From contig CM029128.1 of the NCBI GenBank assembly GCA_016859345.1, forward strand, positions 17,895,604 through 17,959,603: 64,000 nucleotides of DNA, written 5' to 3'. Position 1 is the stretch's first letter. The number at the start of each line of letters is the position of its first letter. Source of the DNA: Istiophorus platypterus. Taxonomy: Eukaryota > Chordata > Actinopteri > Istiophoriformes > Istiophoridae. Made by a program: the position numbers and the translations under genes. This document shows, piece by piece, positions 38,390 to 50,709 of the stretch. The notes under the pieces are model-generated. The model was not told the DNA's origin and made no database searches. It saw nothing but the letters and a program-made list of their open reading frames with translations.

Positions 38390-39651
38390 GTTCCCTGCAC
38401 TGTAGCCTTTCAGTATGGCTCAACCTGACATTCCAAACCCATCAGTGCCTGCTACTTAAAACATGAATATTTGTGATTTCTTTTAAGCTTTTATGGAGAA
38501 AGAGTGATGAACTTTGGCGATGCTTCTCTTACTAAAATTCTGCCAGAGAACCCTGGCCAAGGCAACATGATCAGCAAAGTGTTGGCAAGAATCACAGTGT
38601 CTAAAAATTAACTGGAAGAGCTTTTATCTCTTGTACTACAAGGAGAAGAAAAAGGCAGAGGGTTGGACCAGATGAAATATGGGTGTCACCAATCTCTGTG
38701 ACCCTTAACATCTTAAATACACCCAACACATTACAATGGTTCCTGGTGAGAACACAAGCTTTTTCTCTGCTGCAGATCGCTGTCCCAACTGCAGCACCTC
38801 CACCTACCCAGAGCTGGATGTAACCAAGGTGGTAGTTTTGGGGATGGTGCTGGTGGTGTTTGCAGTGTTTGGGGTCCTCGGCAACATCCTGGTCATCCTG
38901 TCAGTGTTGTTCCACCACGACTGGCGATCCGTGACACACTACTTCATTGCCAACTTGGCGGCAGCAGATCTGCTGCTCAGCTCCGCCGTCCTGCCCTTCT
39001 CTGCCACCTCAGAGGCTCTGGGAAGATGGGTGTTTGGCCGTGCCTTCTGCAGCGTCTGGGCCGCTCTGGACGTTCTGTGCTGCACAGCCTCCATCCTCAG
39101 CCTGTGCGTGATCTCTATCGACCGCTACCTGGCTGTCAGCTACCCTCTGCACTACCCTGCCATAGCCACAGGGCGGCGAGGCCTCACGGCGGTGGCTGCT
39201 CTCTGGGGACTCTCAGCAGCTATATCTGTGGGCCCTCTGTTTGGCTGGAAGGAGCCCGAGCCCGAGGATGAGACGGTGTGCCGAATTACGGAAGAGCCCG
39301 GCTACGCTTTGTTCTCAGCATTAGGATCTTTCTATATACCTTTAGCCATCATCCTGGCCATGTACTGCCGTGTGTATACTGTGGCGAAGAGAGAGACTAA
39401 TACCATCAGGAAGGGCAGTAAGGGAGAAGGGGTTGAGACAGAGGGGGTGATGCTGAGGATACACCGAGGGAACGCTGGTCAGACAGAGGAACAGGAGGAT
39501 GAGGGGGCAACAGAGAGGCATAAACGCTACACTTTCTCCCTGCCAAAGCTGCTGAAGTTCTCAAGAGAAGAGAAGGCAGCCAAGACTCTTGGCATCGTTG
39601 TTGGCTGCTTCATTATGTGCTGGCTTCCTTTTTTCCTGGTTTTACCCATTG
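38390..39651 (+). other. adra1a: adra1a main exon (leader, start codon, helices 1-6)
   Basis: Acceptor at 38389, donor gtaagt at 39652. The first 346 bases are leader with at least six upstream ORFs: 38415-38459, 38463-38486, 38493-38507, 38507-38611, 38672-38701 and 38679-38708. The start at 38736 lies in acaATGg. Reading on without splicing gives a stop at 39732-39734. Confidence 0.9.
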
Positions 39652-42600
39652 GTAAGTACCTTCTGACCTTCTCTGCTCTGAACCTGGCACAGCCCCACTT
39701 TTACCTCTGGTGTATTCGCTTTACAGTCAAGTAGAAAGGTTAAGTGTCTATTTTTATGAATGGGTAATTCCCTGGCAATCTTTAAAAGACAACAATTATT
39801 ACTGGATATAAATATTCTGTCTGCTGCACAATAAAAAGAGTTTTAACTTGTTTCCTAAATTGCTAATAATCTGTATATGAATGTCATTATTAGAAAAACT
39901 AAACATACTGTGTATGAAAAAACTAAATTTGTATTGAAATTTAAATTAGCAGAATTTAGAATTCAAAAACAATTTAAAAAACTTAAGAAACTCCCTAAGT
40001 TAAACAGCTTTTCAGGACAGATATACAGTAGATTAATATACCTATAAAAAACACATAGAGCAAGGAGATATATCACTACCGTCCTTGGCTGCATAAAAAG
40101 TGTTGGAATTTAGGAAACGATTTAAAGTTGTCTTTGAAAACCAGCAGGAATTAATGGAAAACAATCTGGGTTTATGAAGGATTTATCTTTCAGAGGGAAA
40201 CAGTTTGAATGATAAAACATGAAAGACACAAACTGGGGCCTTACAGTGATTCATCTGATGTTGATTTGAAAGACTGTTATATTCTCTGAATCTAAAAAGG
40301 GGATTTAAATGATTGATAAATTAATTAATGTAATAATGAGAGCATATTGAACACTTTGATCCATTTTTTTTTTTATAGAGGCGTAATTTATGCTGAACAA
40401 AGAGGTACTTAGGGCATAACGCTACTTTATCTAATCTGACTCCAGTTGTGCACTCGCTATAGGCAGTGCCTTTTGTCCACTAGACTTAGCTGTGTCTGGC
40501 TGGGAATTCACTATTAATTAATGATTTAATAATCAAGAAAAACTTCAATTTTATGTTTAAAACTGAAACTTGTTTAAATGAAAGCAATAGCACAGCAGCC
40601 CTTATTGAATCAGCTACCCCAAAATTTTATTTTTTCAATGAGGTTAGAGAATTTAGCAAAGGAGAGGGAGTTATCACTTTGTTTAATAATGTCTGCCAAT
40701 GCACACTCATATTGAAAATTTGTCTCTTTTGAATATGGGGTGCTTCAGTTGAGATCCTCTCATTAAGCAACATTAATAACATCTACAGGCTCCATAAATA
40801 TAGTGCAAACTTTCTCTACTGACACCAGTGGAATTAAAATAGAGGTAAACAGAAAGCACTATATCAAGGGAAACACCTGCACATTATTCATCCGCGTTTT
40901 TGCAACCACACCAGCTCTGCCTTCAGTTCCTGTCAGTTATCTTCAAAACGTCTCAGTTCTAAAGTTATGAATGTTATTGATGCCTTTCTTCCCATGAAGA
41001 CTAAAGTTGTCTCTGGTAAGAAAAAAACACCATGGAGGAAAGCCACACTGGTAAATGTCAATAAAACAGTGTAGACAGGCAGAACACAGTTGGCAAAAAA
41101 ACAAACTCCAGGTTGAGTATGACATCTATAAACAGAGCCTTTGCTCTAGCGCTTGGAAGTAAACGGGGTGAGGCAGTCTCTTTTCTCTGAGACTAATAAA
41201 AGCTTCTCAGATGATTTTGACTGTATAGCATCAGATGTACCAGATAGTCAGTAGTTCTCTTCAGTCAGTCCTTTTACCAAGGGCCCTAGAGACCACAGTT
41301 ATTAAATCTCTTTTTCAAAAGTCTGCATGCCTCGGTAATAAATAACTATAGGCCCATATCAAACTTACCTTTTTTGGAAAGATCATTGAAAGGGTTGTTT
41401 TTCAGCAATTTATTTCTGTCATGATTCCATGATAACATTCATCTGAATGACACATCAAAAATTTGGGTTTGGGTATTATTAAATCTCACTGCAGTATTCA
41501 AGACAGCTGACCATAAGATGGAAAAGTGACTGGGACTTTCTGGCACTCTGCTAAATTGGTTCAAATCAGGGACTATTTTATGTCAATTGGTAATTAGGAT
41601 TCTGAGTGAACAAAAATCACATATGAGTTCTTCAAGGGTCTATTCTTAGGCCCCATCTATTCAACATCTCCATGTCCCCGCTTGCTCAGATTATGAAATA
41701 TTATATCATCTCTTACAATAACTGAGCAAATGACAAACAACTCTACATAATATTGTCCCCACGTGACTACAGTACCATACATTTTCTGAATAAGTGCATT
41801 TCAAATGAATGAGTGGATGTGCCAGAAATTTCTACAATTAAATTCAGGAAAAAATGAAACAATTGCTTTTTTTGCTCCAAAGAAGAAAGGTTGGTATTAA
41901 GTGGTCACCTTGAATCAATGACACTAAAATCTACAGATCAGGCCAGAAATCTTGGTGCAGTTATGGACCTTGACCTAAATCTCAACAGCCACTTAAAGGC
42001 AAGTAAAAATCAGCCAACTACCATCTTAAAAAACAAAGAAAGCTGTAGTTCATCCAGAACGCTGCTGCCAGAGCCCTCACTAAGACCAAGAAAGTGGAGC
42101 ACATTACACCGGTCCTTAAATCACTGCACTGGTTCCCTGTGTGTCAAGGATAGATTTTAAACTTCTATTACTTGTCTAAAAGCACTAAATGGCCCAAATA
42201 CATCTCTGATTTACTTGTACTTTGCGAAGCCTCCAGACCTCGCGGGTCCCCTGGGACAGGTTTATTTAGCGTTGAGAGTCAAAACAAAGCAAGGGGAAGC
42301 AGCTTTTGGTTTCTGTGCTCCCCACCTGTGGCAGACCCTTCCTGAATACCTGAGGTCTGCTGAAACCGTCAGCTCATTTCGGTCAGGGCTTAAGGAATTT
42401 TTGTTTGATGCTGCTTCAGAGTAAATTAAATATGTAAACTCTTCTTAAACTTTAAATATTTATTTGCTTGCTTTTGCCTCTGTTTCTGTTCCTTTGGTAT
42501 TTTAAATGCAATTTTAATGTCTTATTTTTAATGTATTTCTTTGCATTGTCTCTGAATGTTGCTATATAAATAAACTGACCTTGCCTTGAAAAATATATAA

Positions 42601-45600
42601 AATGTTAGGTAGAACTTTAGCAGAAGACAAACCTAATAGAAAATGAACTAATTAAGGTTTTTTCTGCTGTCAAAGTAAGATTTCACTGTGGATATGAGCT
42701 CCAGCTAATATCTGGACCTCAGGAAAAAGTTTAATGCCCACTTAACCAGATAGTTTTGACTTTATCTTTAATAGATTATACCTACATTTTGTCAGACTCT
42801 GTCAAAGAAGATGATAACAGTGATGTTATCATAGATGTAAGCGAGGACAGAAACCAACCATTGTGAAACCTAATCTAACATCTTAATTGCTTCTGAAATA
42901 ACTGTCATGGCTTGACTGAGATAAGTGATTGTCAGAATGGACCAGTGTGTATTTAAGGCTGATAGTTTGTCAGCAGTTACTGTACCTCCCAGGATACAGA
43001 TGTTGAGATTATTGCTGAAACATGTATTCGGGTTACACAAACTAACTGTACTCACTGTAGGAGGGACCTATATATTATACAAGTTGAAGGAGGTTTGGAT
43101 TAAACACATCAAATGGATGAATATTATGTGATATATTTCTCTCTTTTGTCTAGTGTTTACATTGTTAACCAGCCACAATAAAGCCCCAAGGTGTAATCCA
43201 GATGTAAACAAAAGTCTTAGGCATTACAAAATACTGGAAGCTATTGTTTCTCCTAAACTGATTAAGAGGGCTTTTATCACAGGGATTACCACTACACAAT
43301 AAGTAAATCTAAGTCATTATAGTTTGACCAAACAGTACCGACTCAAGGCCAATTGAGTATCTGTTTCCAAAGCTTTCAGCTGTATCCCTTAGTCTTAATC
43401 AGCAGTAGTAGTAATAATTTCATCCCAGTCAAGTGAGGGACTTCATTTGTTCTGAAAGCAGACTGTAAGTAGGAATTTATTTTTTCAAAGTACTATTTAT
43501 ATTGTTCTAGCATATATTATGTAGCATTAAACAGGGGGTTTACAAGTATTTAGTCATACAAATTTAAATTTGAATCTGATTATAGCACTAGATGAAAAGC
43601 TAAAAGATCACATAGTTTATTACATTAAATCCCGAGGGCACCATGAATTTCCTACCAAATATTTTAGTAATCCATTTAATAATTGTCTTCACTCAGAAAA
43701 ACAAATCAACCTCATGGTGGCACCAGAGGAAAAGTCAGGGGATCACCAAAGTCATTAGGATTCAGTAGACAGGATTCGGGATTCACTAGAAATATCACAG
43801 TAGACACTGTGAAAATTTTAGCCTGCTGATGGTGCCACAGGAAAAGTCAGGGGATCACTAAAGTTCTGCTTCCGGGCACCATGAATATCTGGACCAGATT
43901 CTATTCCATCCAATGGTTGTTAAGATATTTCATTCCGGAGCCACACTGCAATCATAGCTACAAATATAAACTTGTTCTGTAGATCTAAGAGCAGCCCTCC
44001 TGTGTGTTATCCCTGTAGCTACAACTACGGTGATACAAAATCTGTGGAGCGCTGTATCATTTGTATACAGTAATTTTGCTTGATGATATGTTTTACTCTT
44101 AGTCCTTCCCCACAATGCCTCGACTATACTACTGGAGTTTCTCAAAAGGGACATGAAGAAATTCAATTACAAGCAGCCAAACAGAACAAATAAAACATCG
44201 GACCAGAGCAGAATAGGCCTCTGCCGTGAGATGAAACGGACTGATCTAAAATATTTCTCCCTCCTATGAAGGCTATTATAGATAACAAGCATGAGGCTTA
44301 ATGGGCTGTAATGCTAGGAGGCATCCTCAGCCATCCTGTAGCCTCCCAAGGCAGCCAGACATTGGAGAATAGTTATGCATTTCAATTGAGACAGACCTTC
44401 AGGGCTCACAGTGCAGCACTCCTTCAAGCTCTGAGGCAATGATAGTCTGAGATTCTCAGACTGAGTTAGAAACACCACTGAATATTTTATTCTCTATTCT
44501 TCCTGAGCTCTTGAGCAGCAAAGCTGGTTGTGTGTTAGGGGTTTTAACCATAGAGGCAACCATCCATCTATGAGTGGCAACTGGGATTAGCTGGGCCGAG
44601 TGAAGGTGCTATATCCAGTACTCTCAGTAAATCCATGATTACATCCCTGGCTCCTTCCTAGCAGTATCCTTCCTTCCTTGCATTTGTTGGCACGTTGCCA
44701 TGTTTCTTGTCATGTCACCACCAGCTTTAAATCAGTGGAATAGTGTGAAATCAACAACAGGAAATGAGGTCACCCGCATGCTCGTGCACGGCTCACAGTC
44801 GGCGCCCTGGTTCACCCCAGAGGTGGTGGGTGTGGTATCTCACCAAACTGGGAAAACCGTTTCTTTATAGACTGGGGTTTTTGCACAGGAGCATTGTCAC
44901 ATTGAAACAGAAAAAGGTCCGTTGCCACCAAGGTGGAAGCACAGTGATGTGGAAACTATCATTTTTTTCTGTAGCATTAAGATTTTTCCTTTAATGGAAC
45001 TAATACTACATACTTTTGGTCATTTAGTATAACTCAGTGGTTTCGCTACATTTAATATAATTAATTTATTAAAATACTGTAAAATTGGAGGATTTTTCAG
45101 CCTTGGCAGATGTATTGGATTAAGTGCTTTCTGGACCATGAAGTATCAGTGTCTCTTTTCATTCATATTTTATAATATGTGTCTTTCTGTGTGTGTTCTC
45201 CAGGATCCATCTTCCCATCCTGTAAGCCCTCTGAAACCATCTTTAAAATAACCTTCTGGCTGGGGTACCTCAACAGCTGCATTAACCCCATTATCTACCC
45301 ATGCTTCAGTCAGGAGTTCAAGAAGGCCTTCCACAATGTTCTCCGCACTCGCTGCCTGAGAACTCCCAAGCCACAAGGACACATCAACACCCACCCCTCT
45401 AGCTCAGGCCCTGCAACGACTACCTCTGATCCCTCGGCCAAAAACGTCGCCAATGTTTCCTCGTGGTGTTGCTGCAGGACACTTTCCACCCCTTTGTCAT
45501 GTGTTGGTGGTCCAGGTCAGGTTCAAAGGGCACAAAACCGGAGAAAGAGTCTGCTGAAGGCGTGGTGTTTTTCAGCAAGTTCACCTCCAGAACCACAGAG

Positions 45601-45667
45601 CTCCTCCACTCACAGATCAACTAAGGTCTTACAACTTTCTCTTGCCATCAAAGGAGAGGCTGTTTGA
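38736..45667 (+). CDS. adra1a: Alpha-1A adrenergic receptor, complete (two coding exons)
   Basis: Exons 38736-39651 and 45204-45667 join within the Gly306 codon to give 459 aa (human 466). It is a seven-helix, Gq-coupled plasma-membrane receptor for noradrenaline and adrenaline. Visible landmarks are sequons at Asn6 and Asn18, Asp78 in helix 2, Cys105 and Cys182 for the disulfide, Asp112 for the amine, DRY at 129-131, Ser194 and Ser198 for the catechol, CWLPFF at 295-300, Phe319 and Phe323, NPIIY at 333-337, and a possible palmitoylated Cys356. The KPSETIFKITFWLGYLNSCI stretch, EDETVCRITEEPGY loop and C-terminal GEAV (human GEEV) mark subtype 1A. The single intron after helix 6 is the conserved adrenergic alpha-1 position. 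Odd points are alpha-1B-type residues Ala191 and Leu303. Convergent with dpysl2, as in human. Confidence 0.97.
41280..42590 (+). mobile_element. Decayed L2-type LINE, 3' portion of reverse transcriptase
   Basis: Plus-strand frames, broken by stops and shifts, follow the 3' part of a fish L2/CR1-type reverse transcriptase. They read NYRPISNLPFLGKIIEK near 41348, a decayed QGSILGPHLFN stretch near 41640, LKSTDQARNLGAVMDLDLNL near 41930, TKTKKVEHITPVLKSLHWFPV near 42080, and YFAKPPDLAGPLGQ, VKTKQGEAAFGFCAPHLWQT and SFRSGLKEFLF up to 42420. The element ends near ctatataaataaactgacc. It is 5'-truncated and dead, like most LINE copies. Family from memory of the motif order. Confidence 0.85.
43690..43940. 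repeat. Dispersed teleost repeat copy in adra1a intron
   Basis: Two successive segments, each with gaaaagtcaggggatcac, then aaagtcattaggattcag or a decayed version, ending in ccatccaatggttgttaaga. Same family as 25280-25980. Confidence 0.65.
44770..45033 (-). mobile_element. Tc1-type transposon relic just before adra1a last exon
   Basis: Read on the minus strand the words follow the 3' half of a Tc1-family transposase: a tgcttccaccttggtggcaa stretch, tttcaatgtgacaatgctcc and aagaaacggttttcccagtt. A plus-strand terminus-like acatacttttggtcatttag sits at about 45009-45028. Heavily deleted. It ends about 170 bp before the acceptor of the last adra1a exon. Confidence 0.7.
45204..45667 (+). CDS. 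adra1a: adra1a last coding exon (helix 7 and C-tail)
   Basis: Acceptor gtgtgtgttctccag precedes 45204. Two bases complete Gly306, then 153 codons and TGA. It encodes extracellular loop 3, helix 7, helix 8 with KKAFHNVLR, a Ser/Thr-rich tail with a WCCCR cluster and the end VLQLSLAIKGEAV. Candidate AATAAA signals downstream include 46454-46459. Confidence 0.95.
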
Positions 45668-48600
45668 TTGGCATGTTGAGGCACTGGAGGCACTGTAGGA
45701 ATTCTCAGCATCCATTCTTGTACCTGGGTTTTCGCCTTGGGGTAAACACCTATGTACACTTTTTACATGTACACACTATGTATGTTCCTCAGAGGTATCA
45801 GAGTGCAGGGCCAACTGAAAGCGACTTCTCTACCAAAGAAGCAGAAGGTAACTCTGTTGCTTTGAGGCTTCATTTCCATTTAGATATGAGCCATCATGAA
45901 AAGTATGATTAGGAAAAGTGACTGAATAATGTTTTGTTTACATTCAACAGCTATTATTGAGCAGCGCACAAACAGAGCACTTAATGTCAAAATTTTCAAG
46001 AAGAGCTGTACAGCAGCCAGTAAGCATAACTGTGAAGTATGAATCCACACAAGAGACTTTTGGAGGAAAATAGAACAAAACTCTGTGGTTAAAAAAGTAC
46101 CAGAAACCTTTTTTTAGGGAGAATGTACACAAGGTTAATAGGAATAACTATCTTTGATTAGCAAGAAATAACAGAGAAAACAGCATCTTATTGAAATGAC
46201 ACCATTAAAAAGAAACCTAGAGACATGATCTCTTTAAACATTAGTGGTCTTTCAGTAGATGCACAAAATCCTGTAAGGGCAAGATACTGTACATAAATTC
46301 CAGAATAATTAGCATTCACTGTTGAGAAAGTGGAAGCTGGTGTAGGAGTGTGTATGGTATATGTGACCCCTGTTTTAAAAAGACTAAACGGTAATATCAG
46401 TCACAGAGAAGTGACAGTAAATCCTTACAACATAGTACAATATATTACAGGTTAATAAAAGTCCTTCATTCTTGCCCTCTGAAGCGTTAAATGTTCATTT
46501 TTTTTTTTGCTGTGCCTGTACCAAAGATGTGCTAAATCAGCTTTTAATGTTTAACACCACTGTGTTGTTGTTACATACATGAAAAGGAAGATGCTTTTCT
46601 CTCAGTCTTGGTGATGGTCTACGTTTTTCAGTTCTGTGTTTTTCTTCTGTAAACACTTGAAAAATACATCATTTTGTGTTTGTTTGAAACTGATGCATGA
46701 AGAATTCAATCAGCAATTATCGGATGTCTTTGTTATTCTGTAACTTACACTTGCATGTTGTCTTGAATCTTGGCCATTAGAGGGCAGAAAATATCCGAAT
46801 CCAGCTGACAGACACACAGCCTCGACATATTGTCACCATATAATGCCTTTTATGGTTGGCAACAGACAATTATCTACATACACATTCAGCAGAACAATAT
46901 TACCATCTCATTTTGAGTCCTCTTTCGGTCAAATTGATGAATAGATATCCAACAGATTTTCCAATTTCTTCATGAACCATAATTTTTCCAGCAGCCATTT
47001 GATGCTGGGTGGTTAGTTAATTTATCAGTGCCATAAAACCAAAACAATGAGCTATAGGAGGCCAAAAACTGGAGGTGGGACAGAGAATCTCATTACTCCA
47101 TTCAGAATCGATTATCTGTTCAAAACTGATCTCTGATTGAATAAAGAGACAAGGTGCACTTACTTCACTGAAATGAAATATGAAACATTACTGGCAGGAA
47201 AGAAAATGGGTGTTGGAGTTTGCACTTTGTTTTCTTTTTTTTAATTTAATCTTGTAAAGTTAACTGCACTCATTTCAAAGCATCCTGCAGTCTTCTATCT
47301 GTATGAGAATAGTAACATAAAAACGTCATTTACTCACCAACATCGCTGGTTAAATTATTGACGTTATGTCTCAAGAAATAAATAACCTCTCTGCTTCAGC
47401 TTTTGGACCAAGAGAAGCCATCATTACCAAAAAAGCTGTATGGGCACAGGTTTCAATGGGAGTTTGATTAATGCAGTTGTAAATCGTGCCTATTTTAGTG
47501 TCCAAGGCTGGACATGATTTTTCCATTCGTCGCCCTCTGATCAGAGGAAATTACTGTGGGATCGTTGGTATTCAGTTCACAAAATTCCAGTGTAGCCACC
47601 TTTGTGCCCACCCAAAGGTGCTGAATATAAAAGGTGACATTATGAAAGGAATGTCAGTTTTGGAAAAAATAAACTGCTGCAATCGAAGCTATAAAAATTT
47701 ACAGCATTACTGCAACCTTTAAAAGGGTGAGAGGTTGTCATAGAATTTGCTTTCAGTAAAGAGGAAGAAGAAAACTCTTCAATACCGGCCAGGAGATTTA
47801 TGAATTAACACATCTGAATAGTCACAACCAAAGCTGAAAGCTTTACAAAGGGTAGATTTCATTGCGGGCTTATTTTATAGGACTGCGCTATATGGATGTC
47901 TATGGTGTGACAACCAAACTCTGTGTCTTTATTGAAATGAGCTGTGGTCATTAATTAGCAAAACAAAGCCCATCATGTCACACAAAAAACTCATAAGAAT
48001 ACATTATTCACCCAGTGTCAAGATAGTGCAAGTGTTTCATTGAAAAACATGTCATGAACATTGATTAATAGCCTTAAGAAAACATTGTGTCTTATCTTTT
48101 CTAAAAAAGTTGTCACACGTTTCTTCTAAGCTCTTAATCCTTTGCTTTCCCCTGCTACTCACATAGTTGTTTTTCTTTTGCTGGCCTTGGATTAAAGGCA
48201 TTTTTACCCTACAGACATCACAACAGTGATGAATACCTGAGAATGCTTATCTGTGAAATGCAGGATGTTGAAGAATTTCTAGACGACAAACGATTTTTCA
48301 TTTCGCTGTCACCTAAGGTTAGGGCACAATAAGAAGAGTTTCCATCATTCTGCATTGCTGTTTGGAATTTACACAGGAGAATAATGTCTGTGTTTAAACT
48401 CTTGTAAACTCTGTAAGCTCCTACAGTTTACACTGATGTAGCAACTAAACAGTCTCAGAAAACTAATAAAAATGCAGCTCTCATTTCTAGAGATTATGTA
48501 GCCAAGGACTCAATGTTATGCTGCATTAGACAACAAGTAGCAGAGATATCTCCCTCTGCTATATGCTGACATTTCATTAGAGAGGCATGAGTGAACGCAA

Positions 48601-48893
48601 TACATATACATTAATATATATAAATTAGTAATTACCATGACATTTCACACATCGACTCTTATAAACATTTCATACACTCCTTAAAATCTGCATAATGTCT
48701 GTTTCATATGTAAACACACTGAATATCTATTTCCATCCCCCATGATTTTAGTCAAGTTTTAATGTCAAACCAACATACGCAATCAATTCTTGCTTAAATT
48801 CACAGCTTTACACAGCAGCTGCTGCCAAAAATCTTGAAAACTAATGATTCATATCACAAGATCAGCACTGGAGGGACACTAGTGGAGCCAGAA
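45668..48893. other. adra1a 3' untranslated region and flank
   Basis: Starts with the adra1a 3' UTR, whose end is not fixed. AATAAA occurs at 46454-46459 and 47140-47145. A short dispersed repeat lies at 46770-47120. No supported coding exon. Confidence 0.5.
46770..47120. repeat. Short dispersed repeat, partial copy
   Basis: Shares cattagagggcag and ccaaaacaatgagctatagg with the 29130-29420 element and the same spacing type, but is diverged. Confidence 0.4.
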
Positions 48894-48958
48894 TGTGTGT
48901 GTGTGTGTGTGTGTGTGTGTTTGTGTGTGTATGTTTGTGTGTGTGTAAGGGTGTTTTT

Positions 48959-49026
<68 letters not shown>
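48894..49026. repeat. (TG)n microsatellite, interrupted
   Basis: About 130 bases of alternating TG with interruptions (tttgtg, atgttt, taaggg). Open frames of Cys-Val or His-Thr across it on both strands are compositional. Confidence 0.95.
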
Positions 49027-49028
<2 letters not shown>

Positions 49029-50707
49029 ATCCAAGTCCAAATAAATTTGTACACCTATGTGTGTACACCTGTATTTGTTTGAATGCGGTGCATGGTATAA
49101 CATGTTTGTGAAGGAGCATTCAGGGCATTTTGTGTCTGCTTCCATCAGTTCAGACATTATTCATGGAAATAAAATGCATAAGAATTCCTATTAAACATGT
49201 AGCTATCATTTTCAAAAAGCACCAAGGGATTCAAACAGTGTTGCGGCACCTTTCATATTGCGGCAGACACTGTTGTGATAAATGGATGCGGGCTCCCATT
49301 ACTCGAAAGACAAGCTCGAGCTGCTTAACCTAATCAGTTGACTTGGCAAAGTGACATTTCATTATAAATGGTGATCATGATTAATAACGATGTTGAACAG
49401 CCAACAAACAGATGACAACAACTGCAACTGCATCAGGAAGTCAAAGAGGCCTCATTATTTGCGATGAGGAAAATATGGTTTGTGACTTCCCTGAAACTTG
49501 TTCTGAGAGCCTTGTCTCATTACGGTTCCTCCAAGTGGCTGAGCTCAGGTTTGACTGCATTGATAGCTTGTAAAAGTATATGGAAAAGTTACAACAGATT
49601 TGTTACCACACCTTTTCCACCCACTGCTTAAGAGCTTACTAAACATTCATACACAAAATGCTCTAAGGTCTAATGGCTTAACACAGGTGTCTGCACTAAT
49701 GTTTGAGCATATGTGTTGAAATGAGAAGCCTACTTGTGAAAACAACTGTTGAATACAACAAATTATTTTACAATACAACATATGATTTTCTGTCTCACTA
49801 AACATGGTATGTTGTAACACCACAGGTGATGAAGTCTGAACGCGAACTGGACATAGCCCCTTTTCTGGTTTCTGAATTGACAGTTCCCAGTGCTTAAAGC
49901 CAAATGTTTTTAGAAATGTTCTCCCTATAGAGCATATTTTAATTTACTAGCAAGAATGGGTTGGACAGTATAGCTACATAGAAGATTGTACTATGACATA
50001 AACGAAGCAGAATAATTGATGGGAATTAAGTAGTGTGCTGCTCCATCTGAGAATCATGGGACAAAGTTCATGCTTTGGTACAAAAATTGATAATATTAAA
50101 AGCAGCATTAATGAGAATTTAATTATTCAAATGACTATTTTAATGTTAAAGGGGAAAATTATGAATACATGAAGAATTACCACTAACTCTGCAGTTCATT
50201 AGCCTCTTTCAGCTCATTGTTACAGTTTACTGTAAGGTTCAGTCTCAGTGCTGCGGCAGGCAGCTGTTTTCAGCCAAATGTTTCTGGTAAACCCAAAGAC
50301 CGCCTGCCGAACCCAGACCCCAGCGGAAAAACAGGAAAGTGGTCAAGACAGTTGAGCACCTCCCGCCGGGGGGACATTCATCGGGTGAACAGACACACGA
50401 CTCTAACATCTGCTAATGTTGCTCTATGTCTGCTGAACGTTTTAAATGTTTGTTAATATGTAGTGATCGTTATTGTTATTCATGATAAAATCCATGTCTG
50501 TCTGCCCATTAGCTTATTTTGGTGTTTGTCTTAGCCAAAACTCAATTATGCAGCTTTACAAGTACACTGAAATATATATTCAAGTTTTTTTTATGTCAGT
50601 ATTCTCATCATTTAAACAAACATTTCAGTGGCCGTGCAAGTCAGTATTATATGTTTCTATGTTGTAAGTCCACAACCAAAACATTTTAGTATTCCCATCA
50701 TGGTGCA

Positions 50708-50709
<2 letters not shown>
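49027..50709. other. Intergenic stretch between two dinucleotide arrays
   Basis: No supported gene. A patch at 50260-50400 is more GC-rich (cgcctgccgaacccagaccc) and could be part of an interspersed element; I cannot classify it. Confidence 0.4.

Larger units (their letters stand above)
39652..45203 (+). other. adra1a intron between helices 6 and 7
   Basis: A 5.55-kb intron with an L2-type LINE relic (41280-42590), a dispersed repeat (43690-43940) and a Tc1 relic (44770-45033). The rest is AT-rich with no recognised feature. Confidence 0.8.

Noticed and set aside
39026..39271. 81-aa frame inside the adra1a exon
   Set aside because: It is a shadow frame overlapping helices 3-5 of the receptor in another phase.
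41891..42424. Two frames of 89 and 69 aa as a host gene
   Set aside because: Their motifs belong to the C-terminal end of an L2-type LINE reverse transcriptase, with broken frames upstream.
38736..45667. Assignment of the receptor to adra1b or adra1d
   Set aside because: Despite two 1B-like pocket residues, loop 2, the KPSETIFKI stretch, the C-terminal end and the dpysl2 neighbour all point to adra1a.
48834..49157. Cys-Val and His-Thr repeat frames on both strands
   Set aside because: They translate the TG microsatellite.
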